Notes: generated from the letters alone by a model not told the origin. Shown: positions 1 to 15,100, numbered from the stretch's first letter. The stretch is DNA of 64,000 nt from Apostichopus japonicus (GCF_037975245.1 NC_092580.1:5432501-5496500); one strand, 5' to 3'. Made by a program: numbers and translations.

Positions 1-192
1 AAGAGCTCTGACAATGCCATGTCTAGCTTGGAGGAGGCCCTGATGGAAAAGGATAAATCATTAATGCTCCTCAGAGAACAGAAGGAGAAGGAAGGGGTGA
101 GCCTCAGGGAGGATTCAGAGAAGCACCAGAGGCAGACCCACGAGATGACGGCCAGGATAGATGCCTTACAAAAAGACGTTAACGATAAAGAG
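1..192 (+). CDS. ERC1: ERC exon a (cut by the window edge)
   Basis: The frame is open from base 1 (KSSDNAMSSLEEALMEKDKS...) to a GTATTA donor at 193, ending in phase 0 with ...KDVNDKE. This matches the ERC stretch that runs from T.LEEAL.EK to LLQGDLSEKE. The ATG at 19 is an internal methionine, not a start, because homology and the open frame continue upstream of it. The frame runs 69 bases past the donor before a stop, but homology ceases at the donor and resumes at 1527. The true 5' border of the exon may lie outside the window. Confidence 0.92.
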
Positions 193-3100
193 GTATTAAC
201 AAGCACCTCGAGAGGAATGCACGTGGGGAACATGATCTCACGGACGTTCGTAATAAATTAGCTAGGCTAGAGAAGATGCACGACGTTAATAGGGGAATGT
301 TATATCGTGAATTAAAATGCTAGCAGCAAAATTACAAATGTGCTCAGGGAAGTGAGAAAGATTGAGGTGAAGAGTAGCATTGGAGAAATGTGGTGGTGGA
401 AAATAGAGTGAGGGGAGGGGGAGAGGGGAGAGACTGACAAATTAGAGGAGTATCAATCAAGTAACAACTTCAGGCAGTTAACCCAGGAATAGAGCTAAAG
501 TTATTCACGTACTCCCCAGTTAACTACAAACTAGTCATGAGGGGACAGTTATGTTTGTAAATATCCAAACCAGCTTGGTGTAATAGTTAAGGTTGAAGGG
601 AAGTGATATGCTTCATTCACTCACTCAACTACCCCCCCCCCGCTCCGCTCCCTCTCTCCCTCCGAACGTAGCCAATGCCTCCATGTTGTGATAAGCAATG
701 AGGAGTTGCTAGGATACTGTTTGTCATCACTGGCCAGATTGAATGATCGGTCTAAATGGAAGATGTGCTGAAATATAGCTAATACATGATTGACAGTATC
801 TTTTATGTATCCACCGAAATCTTCTATAATCAAGGCTACCGATCTAGAAACAGCCTTTGTTGTTGCCCATTATATAAACTAGAGGCTTTTCCCTTACCTC
901 CCTGATTCATCATTCAATGGCCTAGTGGTTGGAATTGTCCAAACCATTAAAAAACAAAAAATAGAAATGAGTTGTGCCAGGTATCAATGGTTTACTTTCT
1001 GGCTATTTTCATTCTTTACATTTCAGAAAGCTGAATGGAAAATATTCTCAATTTTCCTAAAGTGTAAGAAAACATACAGAAAGGACAAAAAAAATGAGGC
1101 GAACAAAAAATTAGGCATTTTCCAAGCACTTTTAACTCCCATTGCATTATCAGTGTCTGATGTTATTTCATGAACAACCTCTTTTGAAAATATTTGTGTG
1201 GGAATGTAGTATTGATGATGCCAAATCCTCCTCTGCCTTTCATATTGTGTAAACAATATTCCAGGTTACAAGCTAACACAACACATTAAATATTCAGTTT
1301 TATTTTCTTTGACTAGATGTAAATATGATCTGTTTGTTTTGATACTACACAAAAGTGTACGTTACATTCAGGATTGTATTTCACGTACAAGGAAGTATGT
1401 ACGTTTTATAAAGATATTGTTGGTTTGGTATTGTTTTCTCAATGTAGATGGTAGATTCTGATTTATTTGTGTCACTCCTATTTGTGGATATTTTTCATCG
1501 CATTATTTTTTATTTTTTTATTTTAGTCTGGCCTGCTGGATCTCAAGGAACATGCTTCACAGTTAGCATCGGCCGGTTTGAAGAAGGACTCTAAGATAAC
1601 CACGTTGGAAATCAATCTAGCTCAAACAAAGGAAGAACTTTGCCAAGCAGAAGAAGAGTTAAAGAAGGTATGTATTAAGTTGACAGATATTCATGTCAAT
1701 ATCTCTGTGATTCAGGAAGTAAACACTTTTTATAGGACTTATCAGTGAATTTAGCAGGCTCCAAGATGTTAAGAACTTGGGACAATACTATCGATAGAAA
1801 TAGAAATTGTCACTAAATACTACATCATGCTCAGTCTGTTCCATTTACTGCTTCTGTTCGTGGAAAGGTTTTCAAGAGTTTAATAATCAGCAGTCTCATG
1901 GTAAGATTACAAAGCGGACAAATGAAACAAATAACCCATCCTGTGTGGACAATTTGTTTCTATACTGCAGTTTCATGTCCAGCTTTCAAAGCACTCTTAT
2001 TGACAATACGCCCATTGTGGAAACCTTTTCTGCTATTAGATAAATTTAGGAACTGTTCGTACTGTCAATAGAATAGAATTACATTGAAACATTATATTGG
2101 AGGACAGTATGGATGGAGTGGTGTAAGCATAAGGAAATTGTCCCAACTGGCTGTTGCGACAGTCATCGAATATTTATAAAATGCCTTAAGTGTTTGTCAC
2201 ATGCAGATAGCATTTAAACATTATCTCTTCAGGATTTCAAATTACTTTTTGTAAAAATAAAGGGGAAATAAGATAGATGGATCAAGAAAAGCACCATATT
2301 TCTTCTAGTAGTAGCAGTGTAGATGATCAACATGTAAGTCACAGCAATTCAGTTGACAATGTTCTGTTGACTTTACACCAAACCGGCCAAGTATTTCTTC
2401 ATTTTTATCGCAATCAAACAAACTGAGACAATTTTTTTCACTGAGGGAACAATTATTAGAGAGTTATATCTAATCATTGAATCTGTTTGATTATAATAAG
2501 TAAGTAAAAGGAAATGTAACCCAATGTACTTTGACATGTTAGTATGAATAACATACAAAACAGCAACATGAAAAGTCTTTTACAAGTGACTTAAGCAGGC
2601 TTAGTCAAGAGAATGGACTGAAATTTAGTATCAAAAGTTTCCAAAAAATAAATATTGTCTGATTTTCAATAATTGATTATGATACTTTTCTGTTACATGA
2701 AACGACTATGGACTATGATAATCTGTTGATGTGCATGAAAATGCAACCAAATGCTTGTAATAAAACTAAGGAATGGTACAACATCTTGTCAGCCTAAAGA
2801 TGTTGCGTGTATCCACCTGCTAAAGATGTTTTGGTTATCCTTGGAGGAATGTTTTTTCAAAGGTTTTTTATTGTGTGTGTTTTTTAAAAAATTTTGATTA
2901 TTTTATTAACAAATTGCCAACAACTTCAGAGGGATGGCAAATTCAAAGCAGTAAGTATTATGAGAACTACATATTTCAATGTTTAGTCAATTTTGTACAC
3001 TCCAAACCTCGTAACCTTTCTTGTGGTGAGAATTTTTACCCTTTGTAAACTTTGTTGTAATATGTTATTTTAATGAAATTTTGAAATATTTTAGAGGATG

Positions 3101-6100
3101 TGAAGAGAGTTTTATTCTTGTTGCAAAGAGATGAAATTGTTTGCCTCTGAAGTCATTCATTTTGGGGTTACTTTCTTGGATGAAGTAAAAGACTATTTGA
3201 CCTGTAATTGACCTCAGGTGGGTGGGGTGGGGTGGGTTGTGATTGTCTAGGAGTATAAGTGGAAATGGGTAAAAACTTTCCAGTGTTTTCTGTTTTTTTT
3301 TTTTGTGAATTCCTTTGTTAAAATCTTCCTTAGGTCAATTGATCAAAGTCTTCAAAATTCAAGAACATGTCACAATTTGTGGTTGTTGAATATTGAGGGA
3401 TACCGATTATGACCCGAGTGAATTTTTTTTAATGTTTAGTTGATATAATAATTGTCTATGCCTTCATAGTCATGACCTTGCTACAGAATAGACTGAATTT
3501 GGTAGATCTAACATCAGGATTAATTTATATAAAATTCAAGTAGTTTATAATAAGTCCCTTTGTGTATTTTGTTTTTAATATTTCTTTAATTGTTCTAGTT
3601 TCCTCATGGACTCTCTTTATTGTTGCACACTTGTGCAGCAGCAATTTACTAGTAACAAACCTGGCACCTCTACCCCCCCCCCTCCCCCTTCTCTTCTTCT
3701 AGTTTCAAACATTGCTTTTGTTACAATCCCTACTCCTTATTGTCATTGCTGATATAATTAAACTTTGTGTGATTTTGTCTCATATAGGATACAACTAGCA
3801 AACGAATGTGTGTTCGTTGTCATCTGTAAAAATAATTTCCTTTGTCTCAATTTGATGTTTGAGAGAAGTTGATTAAGGAGATTTGCCACTAAATATCCAT
3901 CTTGCAAACACAAATCCAAAGAAAAAAAGAAAGAAAAAAAGTTATCTCTTAAAAAAAAAGTATGACACCATTTCATAAGAAGTTTATCTGAACACTGAAT
4001 TTTGTTGAAAAACAATGTTTTAGTACCTTCTTGATTGTAGAATGTCATAATCGACATTCCTTTTTGTTATGATGTTCCTCCCCTTACCTCATGCCCCCCA
4101 CTCCCACCCAGATCCCTTTTCCCACATCACTTTAGCCACATATCCTACCTGATTCATACATACCAACCATACATCATACATATTCATCATACACCATATT
4201 CATCATACACCATATTCATCATACATTCATATTCATCATACATCATATTCATCATACACCATATTCATCATACACCATATTCATCATACATCATATTCAT
4301 CATACATCATATTCATTATACATTATCATCATACATATTCATCATTCATACATATTCATGATAGATCATTCATCATGCATATTCATGATACATATTCATG
4401 ATACAACATCATTCATCATACATCATTCATCATACATATTCAGGATACATTATTCATCATACACCTCATTCATACATACCACCCATTTAAACAATACTCA
4501 GGTTCACTTCCAATGTTTTTACAGAAACTGCTCTTTCTGGTTTAATTACCAAGCCTTTCTATTTTACCCCAGACTCTCTAGATTTTAAACAACGTTGTTG
4601 CTTAGTTAGCTCACAGCATATTGCTGTTGTTGCTCAAATGTGTTGCTGGTAGTACTCTCAGTATACGAGATGTCTCATATTTCTTGTGTGTTGCTGGTAG
4701 TACTCCCAATATATGAGATATCTCATATTTCGTGTGTGTTGCTGGTAGTACTCTTAATATACGAGGTGTCTCATATTTCTTGTGTGTTGCTGGTAGTACT
4801 CTCAATATATGAGATATCTCATATTTCTTGTGTGTTGCTGGTAGTACTCTCAATATTCGAGACGCCTCATATTTATTCCTTCGTAATCGTTATTTCTTGC
4901 ATGTTTGCAGTGACTTTTTCTTCTTCTTTTTTTCTTACCCGTCTGATTTCATGGATAATATGTGCACTTGATAATGTCTGGCAGAATTTCAGCATTGAAA
5001 TGTGGTCTCCCATAAACTACGAGATTGAGATGGCAGGTCTTACTGCTCCACCAACAACTTTTATTCTTTAAAGATATATTCCTTGAAGATATGTTAAAAA
5101 TCTAGAAATGCTACTTATAGTTTCCAATGATCTGTCAAATGTCAAAATTAACTAACTTTCCTATAAAACAAGACACACTTTAGTTGCATGGCATTTGCCT
5201 TGGGAAGATGTAACCAGAGATGAATTCTAATGGTACATTAATTTGCTGTAGCATCAAAGAAAGAATTCCTCCAGTAAAGGAAAATGTAATTTACTGCTGA
5301 ATAATAATACTTGCAATACTTGTCGTCCATTTTCAATTGACAGCAGCTCTTAGGAATAATCTTTGAGTTCATCTGCCATATTTCTCTCTTTATCAAATAT
5401 TTTCTTTGTTTACTTTCTGGAAAATTTACTTCACTGTGTTTTGTTAAAATTGTACTTGTTTCGAATAAGATTTCTCCTCGAGAATAAATTTATGTTGTCT
5501 TCTTAACCTGCAAATTGGCCATGTCCATTTAGTCGTCTGGCAAATTTCTGTATTTACAGAAAACAAGTTACTTGCCTCAAAGAGGATGTTTAAAGTTGAC
5601 ATTACCCTTCAAAGAAAATGGTCCCTCATTTCAGAAATGTGGTTTTCTTTTAAAAGAGCTTTTTGGTATTAATTTCTGACCATTTGACAAACCTACTCTG
5701 TGTTAGTCAAAATTTAAAGTTTAAATTTATGAAAAATGAAAAAATATCCTCCTAGATATTTGCCTCCAAAGTAAAATTAAAATGGTGAGTAAATTTAATG
5801 ATTTTGAAGAAACTTTGTCACCCAGTCATTTAAAATTGTATGTATATAGTGTGAAAATTTGAAATTTTCAAAAATTTTCATCCTGTCTGTTTAAAAGAAG
5901 ACTGCAACCATAGTGTAGCTTATGAAACTTGGGAATTTCTAATACCAACGCAAGTCAGTCGGGGCATAATTTCAGCATTCCCCCTTTTTTGTGTAGAAGT
6001 TTTAAGGTTTTATGAATATTTTGCTTCTCTTAAAATACTGATATTTACTATGGTTCAATGTTGACAAACCTTGTATACATCTTTGCAATTTACGCCTTTC

Positions 6101-9100
6101 TGCATAGCATTAATTTGTTATGCAATACCAGTTATTTCCCCACAGTATCAAAATTTGTCAAACTCAACGGAAATAAGCTGCTTCTAAAGCGGAGTGGTTG
6201 CAAGTAGGGTGCATCACCCTATCATGCCTATAGTACAAGAAGCCGATTTTACTATAAAAAAAAAGGAGAAAAAAGTTTGACACACATTGTACTGTAGAGG
6301 AATGACCAGAAGAATTCTGTCATTTGGACCTGACGGGGGGGGGGGGCAAAGACTGCTTCATACCAATTATGTGAATGACATTGCCCCAGGCAAAACTAGA
6401 GAGAAGGAGAGAGAGTCCTCTCTCAGGTGAAGGGTATCCTCAGACCCCCACTCTATACTGACCTAATTCCAGGCTAATTACTTAACCCAGTTTCAGTGGC
6501 GACCTTGTAAGAACTCTTTCAAAGAAAATGTGGGCTCAAGTGACCGTCGAGTTCTGTCACTCAAACAGCTTTCAGTCATACTACAATGTTGTGCTATTAA
6601 CTAAAGTGAAAATGACCAGTTATAAATAGTTGTATTTGGTTTGAGAAAGGATAGTGTGTGAATATGGGAATTTTTGTCAAGAGAATATAATCTCATCTCC
6701 TGCAAAGTTTTTTCCTCGAACAAATATGTTTGGATGCTTCTTAAGCAAACAAACAGGTGTTATCAGAACCCAAAATACACTGGTGTTAATACTGTTGTAG
6801 TCAGAGTGTTGACTGTGTTTTCTTGAAGTTTGATTAAACATCAACCACCAAAGAGGGTTGTTTTTAAAATACTTGGTGAGCTAAGATATTTCATGGTTTT
6901 CACTGCTAAGGAACTGTAAATATTGTAAATATTTCTGGCAAATCAAAATTATCATCATGTAGTATGCTTGTGACCAATAAATCCCTAAAAAATTCTACCA
7001 AGGAAATCGTGATTCATTTTGAAGATAACTTTCCCTTAAAAATGGAGAACTGCCATTTTGGCTGATATGGGAATTGTAGTGCTACTAAATGGTGAAACCT
7101 ATTTAACCTTCGTTCTACTTTCTCTCCTTTTAATGTTTTGATTTGTAAACTTTAAAGAGTATTGTCAATGAAAACAGTGCTAGTGCATTGTCCTGTTATA
7201 ATCTGCAATCTTTGAACACTAGGCTTTTCAATCCTGTATCAAAGAAAATATGTAAAAAAAATATGGTATTTTGATACTTGGTCAAATTTTATATATACAA
7301 TAACGGTAATATACTTTAATGAAGACAGTAGTTGCTTTGCTTTGCAAAAATTTCAAAATGACCGACAAAAACTGTCAAACACTGACTGAAAATGCGATTA
7401 ACTTTGAATGTCTAGACAGTCGATATTTTTTACCCTTTTCAAAGATTTGATGTTTATCTAACATAGGTGAAACCTATTTTTGGCTTCCTCCCAAAGTAAT
7501 GTTGGGATTGTTGTGAATGGAATAAAGAGAAGCGGGAATAGTTAAACATGCAGGAAGGAAATTATTACATTTTATTTATTGTCTATATTAGTGGAAAAAA
7601 ATTTCAGGGGAATACCTGTCTTTGTGGGTTATTTCTGTTTTGTATTCACAAAAAGTACAATATCACCTTACATTTCTCTTTCTTCCTCTGCTGTTTAAAT
7701 ACATTAGCACATAACTGGCTGGGGGAGGGGGGGGGGGGAAGGCGCAAAGAATAGAAGTATAAACAAACAAAAGGGTTATTTCTAACAATGGAAATTGCAT
7801 CATTTATTATAAGAGTAGGAATCCTGGATGCCCGGAGGGTTGACTTAAGAATCCATATGTACCTGTTAGCGTCCAGGAGAAGAGTCTGAATAAAAACTCA
7901 ATTAAGTACTTGACATTCTATATGATGGAAGCCCCATGGGAAAGGCTTTAACCCTGCTTCCTTTATGCCAGAAAAGTTTCACATTGTGTACATGGAAAAA
8001 CGGTAGTGGCCTTCTATTATCCACCATTTATTAAGTTGACGGAAATTATATTTACACATACCCTACATCTTAGACTTGAAAGACAAAAAAATGACAAAAA
8101 AAGTATTGCATGAGATGTGCTCAGAGAACTCTGGAAGGCATAATGTAGAAAAGAGGGTTTGTTCAAAAGCAGAGGTGTAAGACGTTGCTCCTGGTCCTTT
8201 TAGTTTTGCTAGGATTTGTGGATTTAGGGAGGCCAGAATAATTTTGTGAAGGGAGTTACTAAAGCAAAACAGAACCATGTTCAAGAGAATGTGTCTCTGC
8301 GTGAGTATTTAACTAATAGTAATAATAGCACAACCAAAGATGTGTGTCTGACTAAGTGTATTTTGTAGTGATACTGTAATAATTACCTTTGTTTTAAGTA
8401 GTAATATATGTTTCTATAATGCTGTTTTCTGTAATTGATGACATTTTTACAGTAGCTGGAAGGTTGTAGTGTCTGTCAGTCTAAAGTTTAGCAGTAGAAT
8501 CTGTAAGATTGTCTGTGTGTCTGTTTGTTTGTCTGTATTGGAAATTAAGAAAACCTCTGGGACCTTGGTGTTTTGTACTTGCCCTACCATTCTGTATATG
8601 CCTGCAGATCCATATCTTTGTGAGTGTTATTACACTGCTAGATACATAAGTCCTGATAGTAATGTACTGTGCTAGGTACAACACTCATGATAATGTACAT
8701 CATTTGACTGACAAATGCTTTCAAGTCACATAAGTGATTCTGTTGTTAAGTTGAAATGTGTTTCGTACAGATAGTGTTTGGTAGGCATTTCTTTCTTCTG
8801 TGCATAGTAACTGGCAATACTTGTTATCACATCCTTGATTCTTCCTGTTTAATTTAGGTTCTCATTACTGATGCTTTGCATTTAGTAAATATATAATACT
8901 TCATCTCCATTTTTGGTTACCTGTCACAGGCAGGAAAGTGACCTATTCAGTCAAGCTTTGCATGTGAGTGTGTATATGAGTGGAGGTGTGTATATGACAT
9001 CCAAGCTTGTAAACATAATTTCTCAAGATGGAGGAATGTTGACATGTCCTAATTCATGTTTGGCTTATCCATAATGAGAGCAAGTTGTTTCTTGGCAAAG

Positions 9101-12100
9101 TGTGAATATCTAAGAGTGTTATATCGTAAAATGATAACTTGGTGGAAACTAGGTCATGCACTGTTGGCCTTGTGACGTGCAGAAAGTACACAGTGTTTAG
9201 TGGATGTCAAAGGTCATTTGATGTCAAAGAAAAATGCTTGTATGATATCTCAAGAAAGTAAATGTAGGAGTGTCATATTTTACATGCAGTTTTGGTATAA
9301 TGAGTTCCTTATTGTTTGTAAACAAGGCCCCTATTCTTTTTGGTGGGGTCAAAGGTCAGCAAAGGCCAAACTGCAAAATTTTATAAGTCTTCTATCTTGA
9401 TAATCTATCCTGGACAAAAGTTTGGATTAACATGCAGTCATTTTGATGTGCATCAAATCAACAGCCAGCTTATAATTCCAAATCCTGATAATAAGTTGCC
9501 AAAATCAGTGCCCTAAAAGCTGTGATAAGAAATTGTCCTTTTCTAGTATGGCAAGAAACGCGTGAGAGTGTAGTCACTGTGGTTTGCCATTATAACTGAG
9601 TGAAGCATCCACAACATGGCACACAAGTTTATCCCAGTGTACATTGCAATGCAACCTTTATCCAGTAAATAAAGTCATAAATTGCTTTTTCTTATTTTCT
9701 TGATGTAAAAATGCTTATATTATACATCAAAATAAAATAAAACTGTTAGCAAACTGCTTATCCACCAGAGAGCCTGTGTAAGAGAATGTGTTAAAGTAAG
9801 TTGGCCTGACGTTTCAATCCTAGCAGGATCTTCTTCAAAGGCAAGTAACAGTAACAGAAGGGACAAAAACATGCACAGAATACAGACAGGTTAATGAGCA
9901 TAGTGAACACAAAGAGATAGATGTAAGGGGATAAGTAGACAAGGGATGGAGAGAAGAAAGAAATAAACCAACAGGGGAAGAGGAGAGGTAGGAGATAAAC
10001 AGTGGAAGAGGAGAGGTAGGAGATAAACAGTGGAGGGACAAAGAGAGGATTAAGGGAATGGGGTAGGGAATAAACTGGAGAAGGATAATCATTAGACAAG
10101 CTGGGAGATGCATTAGAGGACATGTCTGATCACTACCACAACATTCACTCTGACTGTAAATAGATTTAATAAGTGGAAATATTTGATGAAGGTCAAACAC
10201 AAAACTGAATTCATACCCTTGCAGTGTAACTGAACATTATTTATTCATTACTACTGTTCATCATCTCATCAACAGTGGAAAGACGAGAAGGAGGCTGTGA
10301 CAGGTCAGCAGGTCAAAGAATTAAACGAGAAGGCCGAGAAGAGCAACCAGGAGGCCCAGAAGTTACAGTCTGAGGTGGACAGAATACTGGAAATCATGAA
10401 AGATATGGAAGGAGAGAAGAATGACAAGGATAATCGAATCAAGACATTAGAAGGGTAAGGGCCCAGAATTTGGTGGTTTAAACCTTGCCGTTTGATGTAG
10501 GAAGTTAATAGTCACAAGTTGGTTGTATCATTCTCAATCATTAAAAGAAAATATAATGTCCTCAGAAAACTTAACCTATTACTTAAAAAATCCACTGAAC
10601 TTACACCTAGATTGATAACAAAAGGAATAAACTGTACAGGTTTAAAAAATGACATGAAACAAAGAGTTGGTTGGTTTGGTTTGGTTTGGTTTGGTTTGAA
10701 GGATGCAAAATCTTTCTGGATTGGATTAAATGGTCATCTCCTATGAATTTAGTAGTAGCTCAATACTTGAATTTCACATGAATTAAGTATATTATTACAT
10801 GGATTAGTTAGAAAGCTCCCCACAGAGAATGCAACCGTAAAGAAAATCAAGACAATTGTAGGAAAGAGACTGCCGACTGCTTAAGGGATTAGCGATTTCT
10901 AGCTTGTAATTGCCATGGTAACAATCTACAGGTCTATCTTTTCGTGGGAAACAGTTCGTTTTTATTATCTGTTGTGTAAAGTAGTGGAGTAATGTGTGAT
11001 TCACAGAGTTTATTAGATATCTCAAGACTGATGACAGAAATGTGTAATGTTTGCAATTCTCTGGTGATAATAATCTTTGAGGAAGTACTTAATATAAATT
11101 TAACAGCATCTCGTTTTGATTTGATTTTGGTAAATTTTGAACATGTGATATAAAAAAATCTGGCAACAAATGCAGTCCAGTATTAAACTTGACTTGTGAA
11201 GTTTCATTTTTGATAAAATGATAAAATGGTCAAAATTGTTTCAAAACTTTTCTAATTTGCTTTTGGAATATGCAAATGTGTCTGGGCTACAGATGCCATA
11301 CGATTGGATGGTATCATTAATTAATCACTAGTTAATTATCACTTGATGATCAATACTCCTGTAGAGTGTCTTAGTCTTCATCAATGACAATCAAAACTGT
11401 CTCAAAATCAGTTCCATCTTGATAAAATTTTCTTCATAGAATAGTTTGATCACAGTTAATTATGTAATTATGTAAATTATGTCTTCTCCTGATTAGAATC
11501 ATACGGAGGAATTGCCCTGGGTAAGGCCACCATCAATGTTGATCTGACGTGTCAAGCATGCTTTATCTATCTATTATCATTATTATTATTATCATTATTT
11601 ATTATTATTATTATCTGCCACAACATTTTATTTGCTCCCTGCCAGTTTGACATAGTCTTTTGTCTGTTTTTTTGAAATATAAAGGATGTTATTGAAATTT
11701 TGTTTATTTATATGTTTTTATTCATCACATGATATCCTGTGACATATTCCTTGCACCTTATCAGAAGGTTTGTTTTGTGCTGCAAGTTTAATAGGGACTA
11801 TATATCACATCTTCAGAGAAATCATGTAACTTGAACTTTGACCCCTCAGCTATGTTAGCATCTACAAAAAGAAAGCAGAATTAGCTTTGAGCGGGTTATG
11901 CCTGTTTCTTCAGTAATCATTTCAGATAATTTAGGGTTGCATAGGATTAGTTTCAGAATATGGATGTATGGATGGATGGTTAAGCACTTCATTGGATGGA
12001 ATAGACAATTGCCCTAAGAGAAGTATCTATATTCTTCTTGATGGAATGACCTGATCATGTGACCCCATGATGCCAAAATTAGCTCAATGGATTGGGCTTT

Positions 12101-15100
12101 GCATATGAAGGTTATTGCATAGTTATGTAGTAACCTGTGTTGTTTAATTTTTTTCCAGAAATTGCCTGAAATATCAAACAGTGCATTCCTGAAATCTTCA
12201 TATTGTTGCTAACTTGTATACTATATTTCATAAAGTAAATACGACCAAACAGGGTTTATATTTAGCAATGTTAGCATCTTGCCCATCTCTCAGGAGTGTA
12301 GTAGAACACATCGTCAGAAGACATTCATTGCTTATTTGGTAATACAAGTCTTTGCTTTCAAGTAGAAGGTAAAGTTCTAGCTACACCGTATGGAAGTCCT
12401 TGCATACATTGTCTGTCCATCCCAGGCTGTTGTATATTGTTGAGATATAGAATTGCTGAATGATTAGTTTGAAGAGGGAGAGAGTGTGTGTGTGTAAAGG
12501 ATGGTTGACCTTGAAAGCCATGTCTGTAATAGTCCTTCATGTTAATTGCACCTGATTCACAAGGTAAAAGGACATACTTCTGATTACGGCCAGCTACCTA
12601 AATTCTAAACCCTATTTACATTTATTTCGGGGCTACATTTTAACTCCAGCCAGATATTAGTTTTTACCGTTAATAGTTTTGTTTGTTTAAATTATCCCCA
12701 GGGAAAGTAATAGCTCACAATAATATTTAAAGATTGACAAAAGAAATGAACTTAGTATGGAGCCCCTAATCATCATATTCAAGTTGGCTAATTCCCTCCC
12801 AGCGAGTTAGAATCCTTTAATACAATATTAAGTTCAAATTTTTAGCATTTTCAAAGCAGGTACATGCATTTAGGTGAAGCATCTCTTTGCTCTTTTACAT
12901 AAATGTTCACCATCGTTGTTTCCATGGTGATGAGTGTCAGTTTTGCCGCATTTACGTTACAAGTCTTCCTCTTCCCCCCCCCCCCCCAGAGCATTTCTAG
13001 TTCTCTTTTTATTTAATGTTCTATTCCTCATTATATATATATATATGCTACTCTCATTCATGACTTTTCAGAACAGTGTGCAAATAACCGTCGCAAAATC
13101 TCTACGTGTAGATTCAAAAACCACTTCTGGACTACTTTAGTCGGGAATGGCTTTCCCTGCTTTTATATTTTATTTTCTGGTGTGATGTATTTTTTGAATA
13201 TCTTATCGTGAAGTGGTCCTTGAAACCCGAGGACCAGAACCTGATTCTTTCTTGTGTTTGTTTATCATTTTAGTTAGCCCAATATTTGTGTCTTTTGTCA
13301 AAATCCACACTATCTGTGTTCTTTCATTGTGAATGGTTTTTTTTGTTTTTTTTAATGTCAAGTTGTTCCATACGTATTAAGATTAGAATTCTGCCGTATA
13401 TCTACTATGACCCCATGCATTATGGTTGGCATGTGTTACTATAGGTACTGTTGAGAAGGAGGGGTGTTAACAAGGGTGAGCTCTAGGGAAGGTGGGAGCT
13501 GCATCCTGGATCTCAGGACACAAGCTGCCCGAAAGCCCGTATATGAGGCCCTCAGAACTTAAAAATGTCGTAGATACCAGGGAAACTTATGTCATCAAAG
13601 ATACACTTTGCCTTCTGTATCTCTATTCCATTTTGATGTGGGTTCCCCCCACCTCCCTTCCTGTCCCCCCCCCCCTTAAGACCAAAATGCTAGCAAATTA
13701 GGATTACAAATTGAGATTGGTAATGTGACATTCCCAGAAGGGAGTAGATTGATTAACGTAATAATTCTAGTCATTAGTGGTAAATATACATTTTCACATT
13801 CATTACCATTGCATTTCACCCTGTGTATCCAAACTGTGGAAAATACAGTTCATGCGGAAGGCTTGTTTATTCTCTAAATTTCTCTGATAAATAGAAAAGT
13901 TCATCATCACAGTGTGGATATATATTAACGGATTGACTTAAGGTTTAATATATTGTTGGACAATCAAAACTATCTCTTGTGTTGCGCAAATGATAACCAT
14001 TTTCGATCATTACACAAGTTCACTGTCAAAGTCACACGTTATACTACTAGTTTGGATGTATAACCTTGCAGGCAATTACATGGCAAGATCTAGAACTTCT
14101 TGATTCCATTTGTCGAGAGTTGAAATGGTCGTAAATTCTGAATTAAGGTTGTGCAAAAAGTTTGTTGAGGATAATAATCACCAAAATAGTATCCATTTTA
14201 CCAACTTCTGAGAGAATCATAATGATAAATGTGTTTTTTCCATGAATTGGAACTAAAAGTGAATATTATTTTAACAGGCAACTGAAGGAGGCTAACTTGA
14301 AATTTACCAGTATTAAAAAAGATCAACAAAACCAGAAGAAGGCCAACCAACAGCTCCTGGAGGAAGCGAAGAAACGAGAAGGGGAGCTGACCACAGATAC
14401 ACATCAATTACAGGTTAGTCGGTATAAATGAAGATGTGAGGTTTGAGAATGGATAGGCTTAGTCAGTATTACAGGGCCTTGGTTCGGCATTTCAAATTAA
14501 TGCTTACTGACATCACATGTAACAGTAATTATATAAAATACAGAGATTAGAGTACGTTACTCAGTCGTATATGGTCTTGTTTTAAGCATTTTCAATAAAA
14601 GGTTACCGACCTCTCAATACAATAGTATAATTAACTACAGAAAATCAAATAAATACCTATGTAAATCAGTATTATGGGGCCTTGGTTCGGCATTTCAAAG
14701 TAATGCTTACTGACATTAGAGATTAGAGTAGTTACTCAGTTGTATATGGATTTGTTTAGGCATTTCAAACGAAAGGTTACCCGACCTCTCAATACATAGT
14801 ATATTTTAGCTACAGAGAATCAAATATATGTACATAAACATATATGTAAATCAGTGTTATGGGGCCTTGATTTCACATTTTATCATAAAGGGGTGTTGAT
14901 TCTTAAGTTAGAAGATCATCCACAAACACAGAGAATATAAAATAATCACATTGACCCAACATCCTTCTTAATAGCTTGCTCCATCATTGAAATACAAAAT
15001 ACTGGATGTTTCTATTGTACAACCATCTAATGTCATCAAAGTGAGGCAGAAAAACTGCAAGTTTTAAAAATGCAACTCAGAATTTCTCAGTGTACTTCCA

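Larger units (their letters stand above)
1668..10275 (+). other. ERC intron, 8.6 kb, with two tandem arrays and a dispersed-repeat fragment
   Basis: The longest of the introns between shared coding exons. It contains the short-period CATCATAC array at about 4150-4490, the 48-bp minisatellite at 4635-4875, G/C homopolymers (for example near 6337 and 7730), and a repeat fragment at about 9800-10130 with a hammerhead-like fold. The acceptor is CATCAACAG. No extra ERC exon was identified, and exon b reads directly into the next conserved block. Confidence 0.75.

Noticed and set aside
4611-5071. Open frames with repeated CVLLVVL.IYE or RVLPATHKKYE units
   Set aside because: Translations of the 48-bp minisatellite, whose period is a multiple of three; present on both strands and inside an ERC intron.
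9791-10200. Overlapping minus-strand frames of 110 and 121 codons
   Set aside because: Come from purine-rich repeat sequence; low-complexity Leu/Ser/Pro composition, two frames open at once, no splice support or family motif.
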